From NCBI GenBank assembly GCA_013400975.1, contig WBMZ01009485.1:124001-188000 (forward strand): DNA of 64,000 nucleotides, given 5' to 3'. Positions 36,081 through 48,100 of this stretch are shown in pieces. The number at the start of each line of letters is the position of its first letter. Position 1 is the stretch's first letter. Origin of the DNA: Atrichornis clamosus (taxonomy: Eukaryota; Chordata; Aves; Passeriformes; Menuridae). The translations under genes were made by a program, and so were the position numbers. The notes below the pieces were generated by a model that saw only the letters and a program-made list of their open reading frames with translations, searched no databases and was not told where the DNA came from.

Positions 36081-39000
36081 TAAAAAGGACATGAAAGGAG
36101 ACAAAACATGGTGAGTTTTTTATGCTCTGTTCATAGCAGTATTTAATTAGTTCATTGAATACTTCCTGGGTCTACTGCTGCCTGTAGGCAGTGGAAAGAA
36201 ATATTATTTCCTTGCTTGTTGTCTAACTTTGATTTTGGGAGACAAAGAAAATGCGTATTCTTCTGAAATGTCAGCGGTTAACTACTGCTGGAAAAAGTCC
36301 CCTGAGCAGAATAATTTGGTGCACCAGTGACAGCCAGAAGCTTTCCAATGTCCTGTTCATGTCTCATTCACATGTTCCTAGTTAAACAGTACTCTCAGCT
36401 TGAGGTCAGAAAATAATTTCCTATAACCAGAATGACCTCGGGGTTCTTTGCTTTCCTCCATGCTCAGGCCATGAACCGCTTTCTGAAATTCTCTGCCATT
36501 TACAACTAACACACATCTGCAGAGAGATGGGATATTGGTGATTATCCTGTTCTTCCCCTATGGCATGATGGGTAGCAGAATTTAGGTCTCAGGTTCATTA
36601 TAGGGGCAGAGAAACAATCTGTGCTTTAGGGGGTGTGCAGAGGGTAGGAATAATTTGTGTGGAACTCTGGAAAGTTGCTGACTTTTGCAAGGTAACTTGT
36701 AGCTGGATCAATGAGTCTCAGCATCCTTGATTGCCTCACCCAGATCTGTGGACCAAAGTTATTTCCCTGCACACTTTGTACAGAAAAAAAAATTAGCCCT
36801 AATCTGCATCTTACATTGCAGAAAAATGGGACCTTGATCAGACACATAGATAACAAAAGGTAGGAGCTTCCTGATCTCCTGATGAGGAAAGGTCACGAGT
36901 TTGTGGGTGTTTTGGGTGTTTTTTGTTTGGTTTATTGTCCTTTTCTAATCTTCTTTCCCATAATTTTCTTCTGAAATCCCAAGTAAAAATTTTTCTCCTT
37001 GTCATTAGAAAATCATTACCCTCTCTTTGATGGATCTAATACAAGCAAGCAAATAATAAGGGAAGCAGATATTTTTCTGCTTTTCCAGTTGGTTGGCAAT
37101 GTCAAACATAAAGTCGCTTGTATAGGAAGAATATTCGGGTTCATCTCACTTTTCCACTGACCATGACAGGAAACAAATACTTTCAGTTTACTTTTGCATC
37201 CCAGATGTATGAGATAAAATTAAAGCAAAACAGAATGCATGACAAATTTGCAAAGTCTTTTCTCTCCTATGTTTTACTGAAAAGTCCATGCCACCCACAG
37301 CAAGGTAACAAAAGACTTTTGACGTATTTTCAGCTTAAAATAGACACACCAGGACTTGCATTTTATGATGGATGAATTGCCATCTTCTTTCCATTAACGG
37401 TGGGGGGAAAGAAAGGTGACTATTCCTAAATGGAGAGATTTCTCATTGAATGCCCAAAATCTGAGCTATCATCTGTCAATCTTCATCAGCTCCCTGCATC
37501 TTATACCTAAATTGTGTAAATTATTTAAGGGGGAAAAAATTGTACTTCTTCTGAGTTTCTGGTGGGTCAGGTATGAGAAGGAGACACCCCAGTGGTTTTT
37601 ATTCATGATCATAATCTTGCCCTTCCTTTTGGGCCAGAGCACAGATACTCTACATTTTGAAATTCAAAGCACCCCCAGGTCATGGTTGGATTCTCCCTTT
37701 AGCTATATTTTACACATCTTTTCTCTGTGCAATGATAAGAAGGTAGGTTTGCACATATACATAGGCCCTAATGAATGGCCTGTGACACTCAGAAACACAG
37801 AAATCTAACAGCAGATTTTACAGAGGCCTGTAGTTGAGACAACATCAAAGTGATTTAACAATTTTTTTTAAAAATAGAAGTTATAATTAAATCTTATTTT
37901 GAATGTAACCAGCATGACATTTTCACTTAAATAAACCTCATGAGACAGAATGTGTTATATTGAATTAACACCTTTACAGGCAATGTGCTTTTTAAAGCAA
38001 GTACATAAATTAAAAATATTCTGAAATCCTGCCTTTCTTCAAAGTGCAATCTGAATTTTTTTTCCAAGTTATCTTCTGTTCCAATGATTTTATTTTATTT
38101 TTATTATTTAGTCTGTGAGGAGTTGATTTTCATATTCCCTGTCCATGAAGGGAAAAGCTTCAGTCATTTCAGTGCCTCATGCAGCCTCTGTGGCTGCTGA
38201 TGTCCACTGCCTCTGCTGTAAGCATCCTGCAAGGGCCAGGCTCTGTGACTGCCAGGCTGCAAGGCCATCAGTGACCTGCAAATTTGCTAGGAACAAGACA
38301 AGAATAATGTCAGTTTGCCTGAATGCCGTAATTTTTATCCCTAGAACATGGGATACTGCATCCTGGTACATTGGCACACGAGAACGGACATGAGAGAGGC
38401 ATGAGGCAAGGGAGGAATGGCTAAAAACGCACAGAAAACATTTGTAGTTACTATTGAAACACAACTCTCTTGGGCCTTCTGCAAACCAACATAAAGTTTC
38501 TTTCTGAGATCTTTGAGGATCCAATCTTACTTTCCTGCCACTCCAAGGAAGTTTTATTCACAGGATGCAACAATTTATCTGACACTGATAAAGACATTTC
38601 CCACACTCTGTTTCTACTGTTAATCCACACTGTTTGCAGCCTCTGTGATGTTGGTCTTAGAGGTGTGTAGGTAGGTTTCAGAGAGTGCAACTAATCAGAC
38701 AACAAACTCATTTTGTTGTCTTGCCAGGGTGTGACAAGTATCTGAAACTGGATGCTTCTGGTAGTTCATAATAATGAATTATTATTTTGTTTCCTTTACA
38801 AAGCATTTTGCATTTTAAAGGTTAAATATGCAGAAAGAAAAAAATATATATTTCATTATTTTATTATTTTATTCATTAAAAAAACCTGAAACTAGCACTT
38901 TGCTATAGTTTAAAACTCTGTTATACTCACTTAGACATTTTCTGTCATCTTCTATTCTTTTGATGTTAATCACAAGCAACTAGAAAGAGAATATAATGAA

Positions 39001-39151
39001 GAATTAAAAGATAAGAAATATGGAAAGTTCACATATTAAAGGCAAAGTCAAAGAGCAAAGAAACCACAATGACTGATATAACAAGAGGACTATAAATCCT
39101 CTCAACTAGGGAGATAGAAAAATGTCCCTCTGGCACTTTCACACATGAGGA
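36081..39151. other. unique sequence, no gene recognised
   Basis: The 130-codon frame at 37416-37808 has no recognisable domain. A/T-rich low-complexity sequence lies around 38846-38882. No repeat family recognised. Confidence 0.5.
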
Positions 39152-39297
39152 GATAGAATTACAGAACATTTTGATTTGGAAGGGCCCCGCCAGGATGATC
39201 AAGTCCAACTTTTAAGAAAATAGGCCATAGTGGGATTGAACCTGCAATGTTGGCATTATTAATACCATGCTCTGACCAACTGAGCTAAGATAGTGCT
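39152..39297 (-). mobile_element. tRNA-Ile/CR1 SINE (TguSINE1-like), - strand
   Basis: On the - strand the first 70 or so bases are a tRNA-Ile(AAT) relative. An A box TAGCTCAGTTGG (39287-39276), an anticodon loop still reading AAT, and a B box GGTTCAATCC (from 39242) are all present. A linker and a CR1-X-type tail follow ('gttggacttgatcatcc', then 'cccttccaaatc') and end in 'tgtaattctat'. This is the layout of TguSINE1, a SINE that arose in early passerines and depends on CR1 reverse transcriptase. The internal RNA polymerase III promoter boxes match consensus. The acceptor stem is not complementary, so it is not a functional tRNA. Confidence 0.85.
39223..39293 (-). promoter_or_regulatory. 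tRNA-Ile-derived RNA polymerase III promoter of the SINE
   Basis: Box A (39287-39276) fits TRGCNNAGYNGG and box B (39242-39232) fits GWTCRANNC. They are spaced as in a tRNA gene. Whether it is transcribed cannot be told from sequence. Confidence 0.65.
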
Positions 39298-41477
39298 GTT
39301 TACCCCTGGTGGTACAAAAATAGCATCTAAGCTGTACTGAAGATTTAAGAAGTTAAGCTAAACTATTTTGAGCAGAACTAAGTGATCTTCTCCACAACTT
39401 CCTGTGGGGTAAATGTTTACTGAGAAGAAGAAAGAGACTTAAAGGTTCCAAAATAAGTTACAGACTAGCACAGCATCCAAAGATTTTGAGTATTAACAAC
39501 TCTAATAACTTCTGGTGTGCTAGAGTCCCCTGGACCTTTAGCTGTACTAGTTAATACCTATAAATGCATACCTGTACATGGACGACACAGGAATGAAAGG
39601 ACAGATTTCAAGATGCATAGTTCAGATGTAGAAAACCAGAGAGCACCTTGGGTGCTAAAATACAAGGTTCTGCTTTCATTTTAGAAGCCCTATGTTATCC
39701 CATTTGGTTTCCTACCACGCTGCCAGAAAGGCACTTTTCTCCTGTGCTTTGGGCATCATAGCTTCCAGCCCTGACCATGTCTCAGATACTTTAGAGCATC
39801 CACAGTAACCCCAGGGAGGGAGGGATTCAAAGGACTAAAATATTTAGTGAGCTGAATCCCTCCATGGAGCAATATGGCCCATTGTCACTGTAGAGAAAGC
39901 ACTTCCTTCGCTCCACAGGCTCCTCTTCCTTGCATGGGGGATGTTAATACTTGGGATCTCAGTGAGAAACTTTCTGCACTTCAGGAAAAAAGTGCAAGCA
40001 AGGAAGGAATAACAAAGCTTCACCTCAGCAGCTGAAAACACAAGTATGAAGGTGGGGATCAGAGAGCATAATCATGTCTAAAACACACTTTGAGTTACTT
40101 TTGAAGGATTTTTTCAGCAGCTGTACAAACTAGCAACACGTCAACTAAATGGGCAAAAATATTCGTTGCCTGATAGTGACTTTGAAATATTTCTTTTTAA
40201 TAGGGTCTAGGGTGAGTATTGAAATAAATCTCTTGAACAATGTGGGTTTTAATCTGTCTCCTTTTATTTCTCTGCTTTTTTCATACACTGAGTTTGGTGA
40301 GAAAAGACGTTTCTGCACAGCATTAGTTTCAGGATTGCTGTACAAATGCAGGATATGTTGCATTGTAGTGGCAATAAAATCATGTCCAACTAACCTTAGA
40401 AACATGCCTCTCTTTTTAATCACAGTTATCACCAGGAAAGATGTAGACAGACAAAAGATCATGAAACATCTTTTTCTTCTTGATGAAAGAGCCAGAAACT
40501 GACATTTGTGTTGTCCACTTGTCAAGTTGCCAGTTGAGTGCCTGATGGCCATACCTGCTCTCGAGCTGTTCAGCAAAGAGCAGTAATATCGGCAGTGAAG
40601 ACAATTATGTTTCTCTTCTGTGTAAGAGGTGACTTTTGAGTCAGAGAAGCCTGGAAAAATGTGTGGAATAAAACTTTAAAAGTCATCTACTCACTGTTAC
40701 TGGTATTTCTACTTGGCAATTTTCCGCTTCATAAACAGACAAGTCTTTCCAAAAGAATAGCTATTGAACAACAGTAGCGTTGTTTTTCATTTCCACCACA
40801 TAAAATGCACTGATCATACTGTGAAAGTTTGCCTGCTGTATTCCATTAGCAATAATCTGTACCATGCAGACGAGGCAATAGCTCCTGTTGTTGCTGTTGT
40901 TGAGTGACATTTTTAATCTCAATTTCCAACTAGAAATAACATTTTGAGAGCCTCTTGAGTACATAAAGGATTTCTGGTACAAGTGTCACAGAAAATAGAC
41001 TTAATCAGCAGAAATTATTTGCAAAGCTATGTCAGTCTACAAAATAATAAAAATTTTATTTTAGTCATTGTTTAAACTTCAGAAGTACAAAGCTGGTCTG
41101 CCAGTAATGTTCAAAATTTGATGCTCCTATAAAGATTTGAATGTTTCACCAACATTTGAGAGCTTTCATTAACTCTTGTGTTTCCTACATTTAGTAAGCT
41201 GTACTCTTGCCACAGTTTAATGAACATGCATTTTGAAGTCTCCTTGAATAAACTAAATTTTAAGATATATAAATCTTTTGGAACTGAGTTACTGCCAGTC
41301 TATTTTGAGAATTTCCAAACACTTTTAAATAAATACCATCCAGAAGGATATCAGTCCTTACTGTAGCAATCTGTTTTTAAACAGCTATACCTGGCAAACT
41401 AATAATAACTAGAAAAAAAATATCACTAACCTCCCAGGACAACAAGACAACAAAATCAGAAAAAAACCCCAAAATGA

Positions 41478-41530
41478 AACAAACACACACACACACAAAA
41501 GAAAAAAAAGGAAAAAAAGGAAAAAAAAGT
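41478..41530. repeat. (CA)n and A-rich low-complexity tract
   Basis: A short (CA)n run passes into repeated gaaaaaaa units. Seen directly. Confidence 0.85.
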
Positions 41531-42531
41531 TATGACCTCAGAAAACCCCAGAGGGTCAGCAGTATAGTTTAGACAGAGTCTAATCATGGTTATGTCCATC
41601 CCCAGTGCATATTCATTGTCTTATATCTGCATATTAGCAATGGCAAGTCAATGAATGGCACCAGAATGACACATTAAGACTTATTAGTAGCTGAATGTCT
41701 TTTCTCAATTAACACAGACTGGATGCTTCAAATCTCCTCTTTTCCTATGCCCATAGAGAACATCAACTGAGTGTGATTACTGTTGTATTTTCTTGTCACT
41801 GAAAGGAGAATATCAAACTTCCATTTCTTAGTCTGAAACTATTTTCTTCTTTTGGCTGATATAAGCAGGTATCTGAGATCTGATTCAAAGACAAGATACA
41901 ACCGGTAGGTATTCTTGCTTGGATGTCCTAGTGAGGGCACTAACTGGGCTGTGTGTTTTGACACACTTCTTGTGTGTTTCCCAGAATCCACTGGAATTGC
42001 TACTAGCAGCTCTGCTAACCTTAAGATGGAAACTGCATGTGTCAAATGACTTTCAAATTACTTTTGTTTAGGAGAATGATTTTTAATTTTGTTATTATTT
42101 TTTAATCTCTAAGTATGGAAGGAAGATACACATGATTTTCGAAAGAGAAGTTTACAGTGAGTATCAAATTCTCAGAGATCTTTACCTCAATCCATCTCAT
42201 GGGAGCAGAAATAGCTCACCGGTTCCCACTTCTGAAAATCAAGTTGGATTCCTATTTTCTACACTTTATTGAATTTGAATATCCATCCCTTAAAAGTTTA
42301 AAATCTTTTTAATTTAATGAAGAATCCTTGCTCAGCAAAGATATCCAAGGGTTCTCATTCACATTCAAAGCATCAAATGAAGTGAATGCAGCTAAAACTT
42401 CTGAATTAATCTGGATCCAAGATAGCTACTTTGTTATTTCGTGTGATTTGGATTTGTTTATTGGTGGAAGGTTTTTTTAAATTGATAATCATATGGAAAG
42501 ATGATTCAAAGAAATATAATATTAACTCTTA

Positions 42532-42593
42532 AGTAAGTAACAGTTTAAGTAATACTTCAGTAAGTAACTGTTTAAGTAACACTTAAACAGTTA
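42532..42593. repeat. 27-base tandem duplication ending in a perfect hairpin
   Basis: The unit starting 'agtaagtaac' occurs twice in tandem with three differences. The second copy forms arms taactgtttaagt (42565-42577) and acttaaacagtta (42581-42593) around a 3-base loop, an exact 13-base stem. Confidence 0.85.
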
Positions 42594-44451
42594 ATCTTTC
42601 TCTGCATTCTTAGAGACTCAAATGTTTATCAGTGTTTCAGAACATTCGGCTAGTTTATACAATTACTTTTTAATGAATTGAGCCCATAATTTACAGAAAA
42701 TAGCTTTTCTTTTTCTTTTTTTTTTCCACACAATGGATATTCCCTTCAGGCGGAAACCAACTCTTGCTAAAAGAAAAAATAACGAGGGTGCAAAGAGATG
42801 AGTATTGAAAATGCACAATGTTTTAATATGAGATGCTGTAGAAGATACACATTTGTAAAGCAGTAATTACTTACGTTTCCGTGTAGAGATAAACATGGAA
42901 GAGACATAATGACTTTGAGGGTTTGTCAGTGACAGTTCCTAAAAATAATATAGAAGTCATAAACACAACCTACAAGCAGTCTTCTTCATCTGTCTGACAA
43001 TTTGCAAACTCCCAAGGGATTTCTGATATGTTCTGCCCCAAGCTGTTGCTCATCAACCCAGTATGAATCAAATCAGCTCATTAGAAAAGGCCCATATTCC
43101 AGGGAGGGCACCAAAATATAGGATATGATCATTAATTTTGACAGAAATATGTAACAGGGGAACATGACTGGAGGTTATTGGATATTTTTTTAGTCAAGAA
43201 TAGCATATTTGCTGGAAAATGCAGTTTTAGAATCACAAAGAATAAATATGAATTCTATACAAATTGGGCAGAATTTCTTTATCCAAAAAAAGTATTTCTC
43301 CTTTTTAAAACTTATTTCTATGTATTTTGGCGGAAACATTTTGACTTTTCATTTTGAAATAGCATGTGTTTTTAAAATGCATCTTGGCTTTATTTTTTAA
43401 AATATATTTTTAAAAAGCTTAAAAATTAAGACATCCTGTAAGTTTGTTGACAACTTGCAATTGCTTGGGTGTTTGAGGTTTTAGCTTGTTTGTTTAAAAG
43501 AAGAAAAGTAAGACTTTAATTTTGAAAGAATTAGGCTTTTTGTTTGTGGATTGTTTTATTGCTCTCCATTACTCAAGTTCACCTGACAAATCAACCTCTT
43601 ACTCATGAATGTCATGGTCTGTGCTGCTGAATGTTGCACCCTTCCACCTTGATTACCCATTTCCAGGAAGGTAATATATGGAACATATGTGGACTTATTC
43701 AGATGATGGCAATTCTAATGCTTTTAGCAAATTGTTCCTGGTTTACAATAGTCCAGAGAGAGAGAACAGTCATGCTTTTTTCTGATATGATTTGTTTTGT
43801 TTTGTTTTAATACTGTTCATTTAGGTAGAATTAACTGTTATTATCATGACTAAAGATGGAAAGGAAACTGTAAATCACTGGAGCTGAACATATAGCCCTG
43901 AATCTTGAACTAAGGTTTCTAATAATAGGTTATGAATGACACTTAGTATTTATAGAATTAAATGGAATTTAGGTGCTAAACAACTATTCTTATCTCATTC
44001 CCGGTGTAATAAACTACTATTTATCTCTCATCAGAGCAGAGAGAAGAGCTGATATGTCAGTTGGCTAATGAAAACGTCTTGATAATTAATAATTTACTAT
44101 TCTTGGAGATGTTTATGAAAATTAAGTCTCATCAAGGGTGTAACTGTGCAGCCACTTTAGTGAATCAGAAAATACACTCTCTAAGCAGTTTTAAAATCTG
44201 GCTCAGAGCAATGAAAACTTTCTTTCTGGATGACAGTCTGTTTTCACATAGCTAGAGGCTGTCATTCATGTTTGTACTGAATATAATTCAGCTAAACAAA
44301 ACTAGCGTGGTGACAGAGAGAAGGATAAAGCAGCATCTCCATCACTGGGAAGTTAAAACATACTTAAGTATTCACAAGCCCACAGTAAATATTTGCAACA
44401 ATTATTGTAAATTATTTTGGATGCCTTGTTTACTGTGCATTGCACGTTCAG

Positions 44452-44492
44452 GAAAAGTAGTTGCAGGAAAAGTAGTTACAGGAAAAGTCAAG
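44452..44492. repeat. three-copy tandem repeat, 15-16-base unit
   Basis: 'aggaaaagtagttgc', 'aggaaaagtagttac' and 'aggaaaagtcaagtt' follow one another. Two copies differ by one base and the third is partial. Confidence 0.85.
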
Positions 44493-44807
44493 TTAACCCT
44501 GCATCCCCACCTGCCTGTTGCCCACAGGGCCGATAGCCCTGGGCACTGTGAGCCCTTGCTGTGTGCCTGCCCAGCAGTGGGACTCTGCAAGTGGTGCTCA
44601 GAGGCAGGGAGGTGGTATGGAAAGAGGGAGAAGCAGCCCAGGTGTTTTCTGGCCTTGCAGGCAGCGCCATCAGCAGGGACTGAATGCTAGGAGCCAGCTC
44701 AGAGCCCGGCTGCTGGCTGTGGGTGTTGGAGGAGGTAACGCTCCACTGCTTCTGACTCAGCCTCAATTTGTACACACACAGCAAGCAACCGCAGCCCAGC
44801 TGCTGAG
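44493..44807. other. GC-richer unique stretch left of a CR1 copy
   Basis: Open frames occur on both strands (44268-44690, 44518-44910, 44488-44784) without a domain. It could be the diverged 5' extension of the adjoining CR1 or an unrelated old repeat. I cannot assign it. Confidence 0.35.
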
Positions 44808-45189
44808 CCAGGAGAAGAGAAGACTTCAGGGAGACCTTATTGCAGAGGGCCAGTACCTAAAGGGAGCTACAATAATGCTGGAGAGGGATTTTCACAAGGG
44901 CACACAGTGATAGGACAAGAAGAATGGTTTTAACATTATGGAGGGTAGGTTTAGATTAGATGTTAGGAAGAAATTCTTTACTGTGAGGGTGGTGGGGCAC
45001 TGGAACAGGTTGCCCAGAGAAGCTGTGGATGCCCTATCCCTTGGTCTTGAAGTTTTCAAGACCAAGTTGGATGGGCCTTTGAGCAACATATATAGTGGAA
45101 GGTACCCCTGGCCATGGCAGGAAGATTGGAACAAAATGATCTTTCAGGTCCATTCCAACCGAAACCACTCCATGACTGTGATTCTATCT
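44808..45189 (+). mobile_element. CR1 3' end, + strand
   Basis: The copy begins in 'ggagaagagaagacttcaggg' (end of ORF2) and runs through 'gggagaccttattgc' and 'ttagattagatgttaggaag'. It then passes through 'cactggaacaggttgccc', the 'agcaaca' block and 'gtccattccaacc', and ends in 'tgtgattctatct', the CR1 3' repeat. It is well preserved and 5'-truncated. One frame (44938-45216) covers the ORF2 C-terminal tail, reading '[20 protein letters not shown]', which is typical of CR1. Confidence 0.95.
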
Positions 45190-48100
45190 ACAAACACTGG
45201 TACTGTTGCTTTCTGATCCGACCAGGGGTAGCAATGGCGAGTGGGACAGAATTCCACAAGGAACCTGCTCCTGCTCAGTGAAGCAGGTTAAACACCTCTG
45301 CTGCTCCACTCAACAGCATCCTAAAAGAGTCATCTGGCCTAGTCACAGCTAATCCTTTCTTTCCCATTGCCTGTAACTTGAGAATGAACAACTTGCTATT
45401 TGCTCCACAAGCATCTGATCCCTCCCTGCTTTCACAGAACTAATGCTGTAACCAAGGCTGTGAGCAACCCAGTATGTTCCTTCTCACCATCTTCTGCATT
45501 GAAATTAATTATTAATTTTTTTCAGTGTTGAAACAACAGTTCTCACTCATTTGAATATGTTCTTTGCCATTAACTCTCCACCTTATTTTGTTTTTTCCCT
45601 AAATCCCTTCCTTTGCATGACCATGTTGAAAGTTGTGGGTGCAGGAGTCTGGGATGTGAATGAACAGAAATGTATTAAACTGACAGCTCCAAGGCCCTTC
45701 TGATGTTGTGTCAGCCATCTAAAGCAAGGAGTGCAGGAACAATTGTTTAAAGGGATGGCTTGGGATCTCACTGTGAAGCCAAAAATGTCTGATTCGTGCC
45801 TCCTAATCCACACACACCAATATTCACACACAGAAATTTAGTGTCTCTTTCCTATTTCTCTAAAACACATTGCTGTACTATAAACCTGAGTTACCCTGAC
45901 AAAAAATAAAAAACCTTCAGCCAGATTTACTAATGTTATATGAAGCATCATAAATAAATTAGTGGCATTTCCCTACCACGTCTGAACCATAACTATTCAG
46001 AAATGCTTTACCTCCATTCTTTTAAAAATATGTTCCCTTCCAGTCACAAGATTTTGGGACTAAAAAGTCTCAGGTCTGATTCAACTTCCTTTTGTAGGAA
46101 TTAAAAATCAAAGCATGACCCTAGAGGGACTCCAAAATTGTTTCCTGATTTAACCTTTAAACCAGCATTCTGTGGGCGTTCTCTTATCTTCTGAGGCAAT
46201 ATATAGAATAATGAGACCGTTGAAAAAATGTGAATAATGTGAGTGTCACTTCCATAATCTTTGGCTTGGAAAAGGAAAAGGTTTTGCTTTTTAACACAGA
46301 AGAGTCCAATCTGTCCCAACTATAATAGTTGCAAAAAGCAAGGTGAAAAAGCTTCCCTGTAGTGTAAGTAAAGGATAGTCTTATCTCATCTTCTGTCTCA
46401 CAAGGCAACAAAACTATTGTCTAGTCACTGAGTAGGTCTTCAGTCAAGGAAGAGCAGATGTTAGATCTGAAATTAAGAGAACTATTTCATCCCAGATGAA
46501 TATGTGGCATCTGATGCAAGAGGAAGGGCCTGAGAGACCACACCACTAAAAAAGGAAAACATCTCATTTCCCCCTCCTTTCTCTCTCTCACATGCAGTGA
46601 CACAAGCTCTGAACAATATCTCAGGCAGCTAAGAGCTTTGACAAAATTGGATGTAATGTGAATGCTGGAGTAGCTCCAATGAAAATGCAGGTATCTGGCG
46701 GTTAGGGGCTACAAATCTGGTCTAAGGTAACTGGTGGGATTCATGGTAACTATTGAGAACATCAGGTCCCTTCACAATTCCAGAAATGACTCAGGTTTTG
46801 CTCAGGATAGATAAGACAGTAGTTAAAACAAGCCCTGGCAGGGCATGTTAAGCCATAGTGTAAGTCCTGGGCTCTCACATTGCTGTGAAGATAACTAGCA
46901 TTGGGTTTTGGTTTGTATTATTTCCAACAACTCCTTAATGCAAAGTATCCACAAGTTCTCAACAGAGATAAGACCCTAGACTTCTCCTTTCCCAGACTGG
47001 CACCGAGCCACTGTCTCCTCACAAAGTCACACAGAGTCCTATTATCTCAACATTTACCTGGGCTCTGGCAAACACTGTGAGCCAGCTACCACTCTTTCAG
47101 GCTAGCAGGGAATTGCTGCACAAAAAACCATCATGAACCTGAATATCACTGAAAAGGCAAACCATGTATTCGAGTAAGTAAGAATATACAGTCAGATCTG
47201 CACAGAATGTATAAAAAGCAAGACCCGTGGGAGAATAAAAGCCCTTTTGGCACAATGTGTCAGATGGTATATTCTAGTCTGCTTAATTAAGAGGTTTTGA
47301 ACAACAAACAGAGACATCAAAAAGACCATATCTGATGGTGATGAAGAACTTCAGTTTTCTTTAGGAAAATTTTGCAGCAGGATTATCACACATCAAGTTT
47401 TGTACCATTTTGGGGTACTTTTTTTTTCCTTTTTTTATTCCCCTCAGGAGCTAGAGAAGTCAACTAGAAGAATGACTTTCCAGCTTTCTTTCCAGCTAAT
47501 TAGGAGGAACTGACTGAGCTTCCAAAGGTAAGTGGCAATTTTTGAGAAAATGACTGTGAAGAATAGCATTCACTACTCCAAGGAATGTGTGAAAGGGGTC
47601 TGTAGACTAAGGCTAGGAAGGATCTTATTTGCTTGGTATGCAAAGAGGGAGGTAGGATGTCCGGAGAAGACAATCCAGTCCAAAGCAGACAGGTGATCTG
47701 TTAGGGATTGCATCACATTTATAGAAGTAAACTCCCCTAATGCAAAAGACAGGTAGAAGGGAAAGCATGGTGAAAGGTGGTTGTGGCTGAATGAAGAGCC
47801 CTTAAAAGATTTGAAAGTAACAGTATAAAAAAATTGTACAAATGACTAAGACTGAACATAAATGCATGACATATTGTGAGAAGAGGAAAAAAAAACCAGA
47901 AAAATATACAAAGTAAGTTATTCTTAGTGAAGGGAAGAAAAATCTGTATAAATGCTTCTGAAGCAAGAGAAAAAAAAACAACAAAAAAACCCAAGGAAAA
48001 CAGAAGTTCATTACCAGATGGGAAAGAAAACTCTGGCAAAAAGCTAATGACACACAGTAGGATACAGTGGTGTTTGCCTTCTCTGAAAGGCCTCGTTACA

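Larger units (their letters stand above)
39298..44451. other. unique AT-rich sequence with small repeats
   Basis: The frames at 40145-40576 (-) and 40149-40502 (+) are antiparallel over the same DNA and have no domain, so I read them as chance. An A-rich/CA stretch lies at 41478-41530 and a tandem/inverted repeat at 42532-42593. Nothing else recognised. Confidence 0.5.

Noticed and set aside
37416..37808. 130-codon frame on +
   Set aside because: The hydrophobic, tryptophan-bearing translation matches no family I know, and there is no splice or promoter context.
39223..39293. Functional tRNA-Ile gene
   Set aside because: The A and B boxes and the anticodon are present, but the acceptor stem does not pair, the body is decayed and a CR1 tail follows. 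It is a SINE.
40145..40576. 143-codon frame on - and 117-codon frame on + over the same DNA
   Set aside because: Antiparallel open frames over one segment, neither with a known motif. Low stop density by chance is the simplest reading.
47737..48053. Phe-rich frames on -
   Set aside because: They are translations of A-rich low-complexity DNA.
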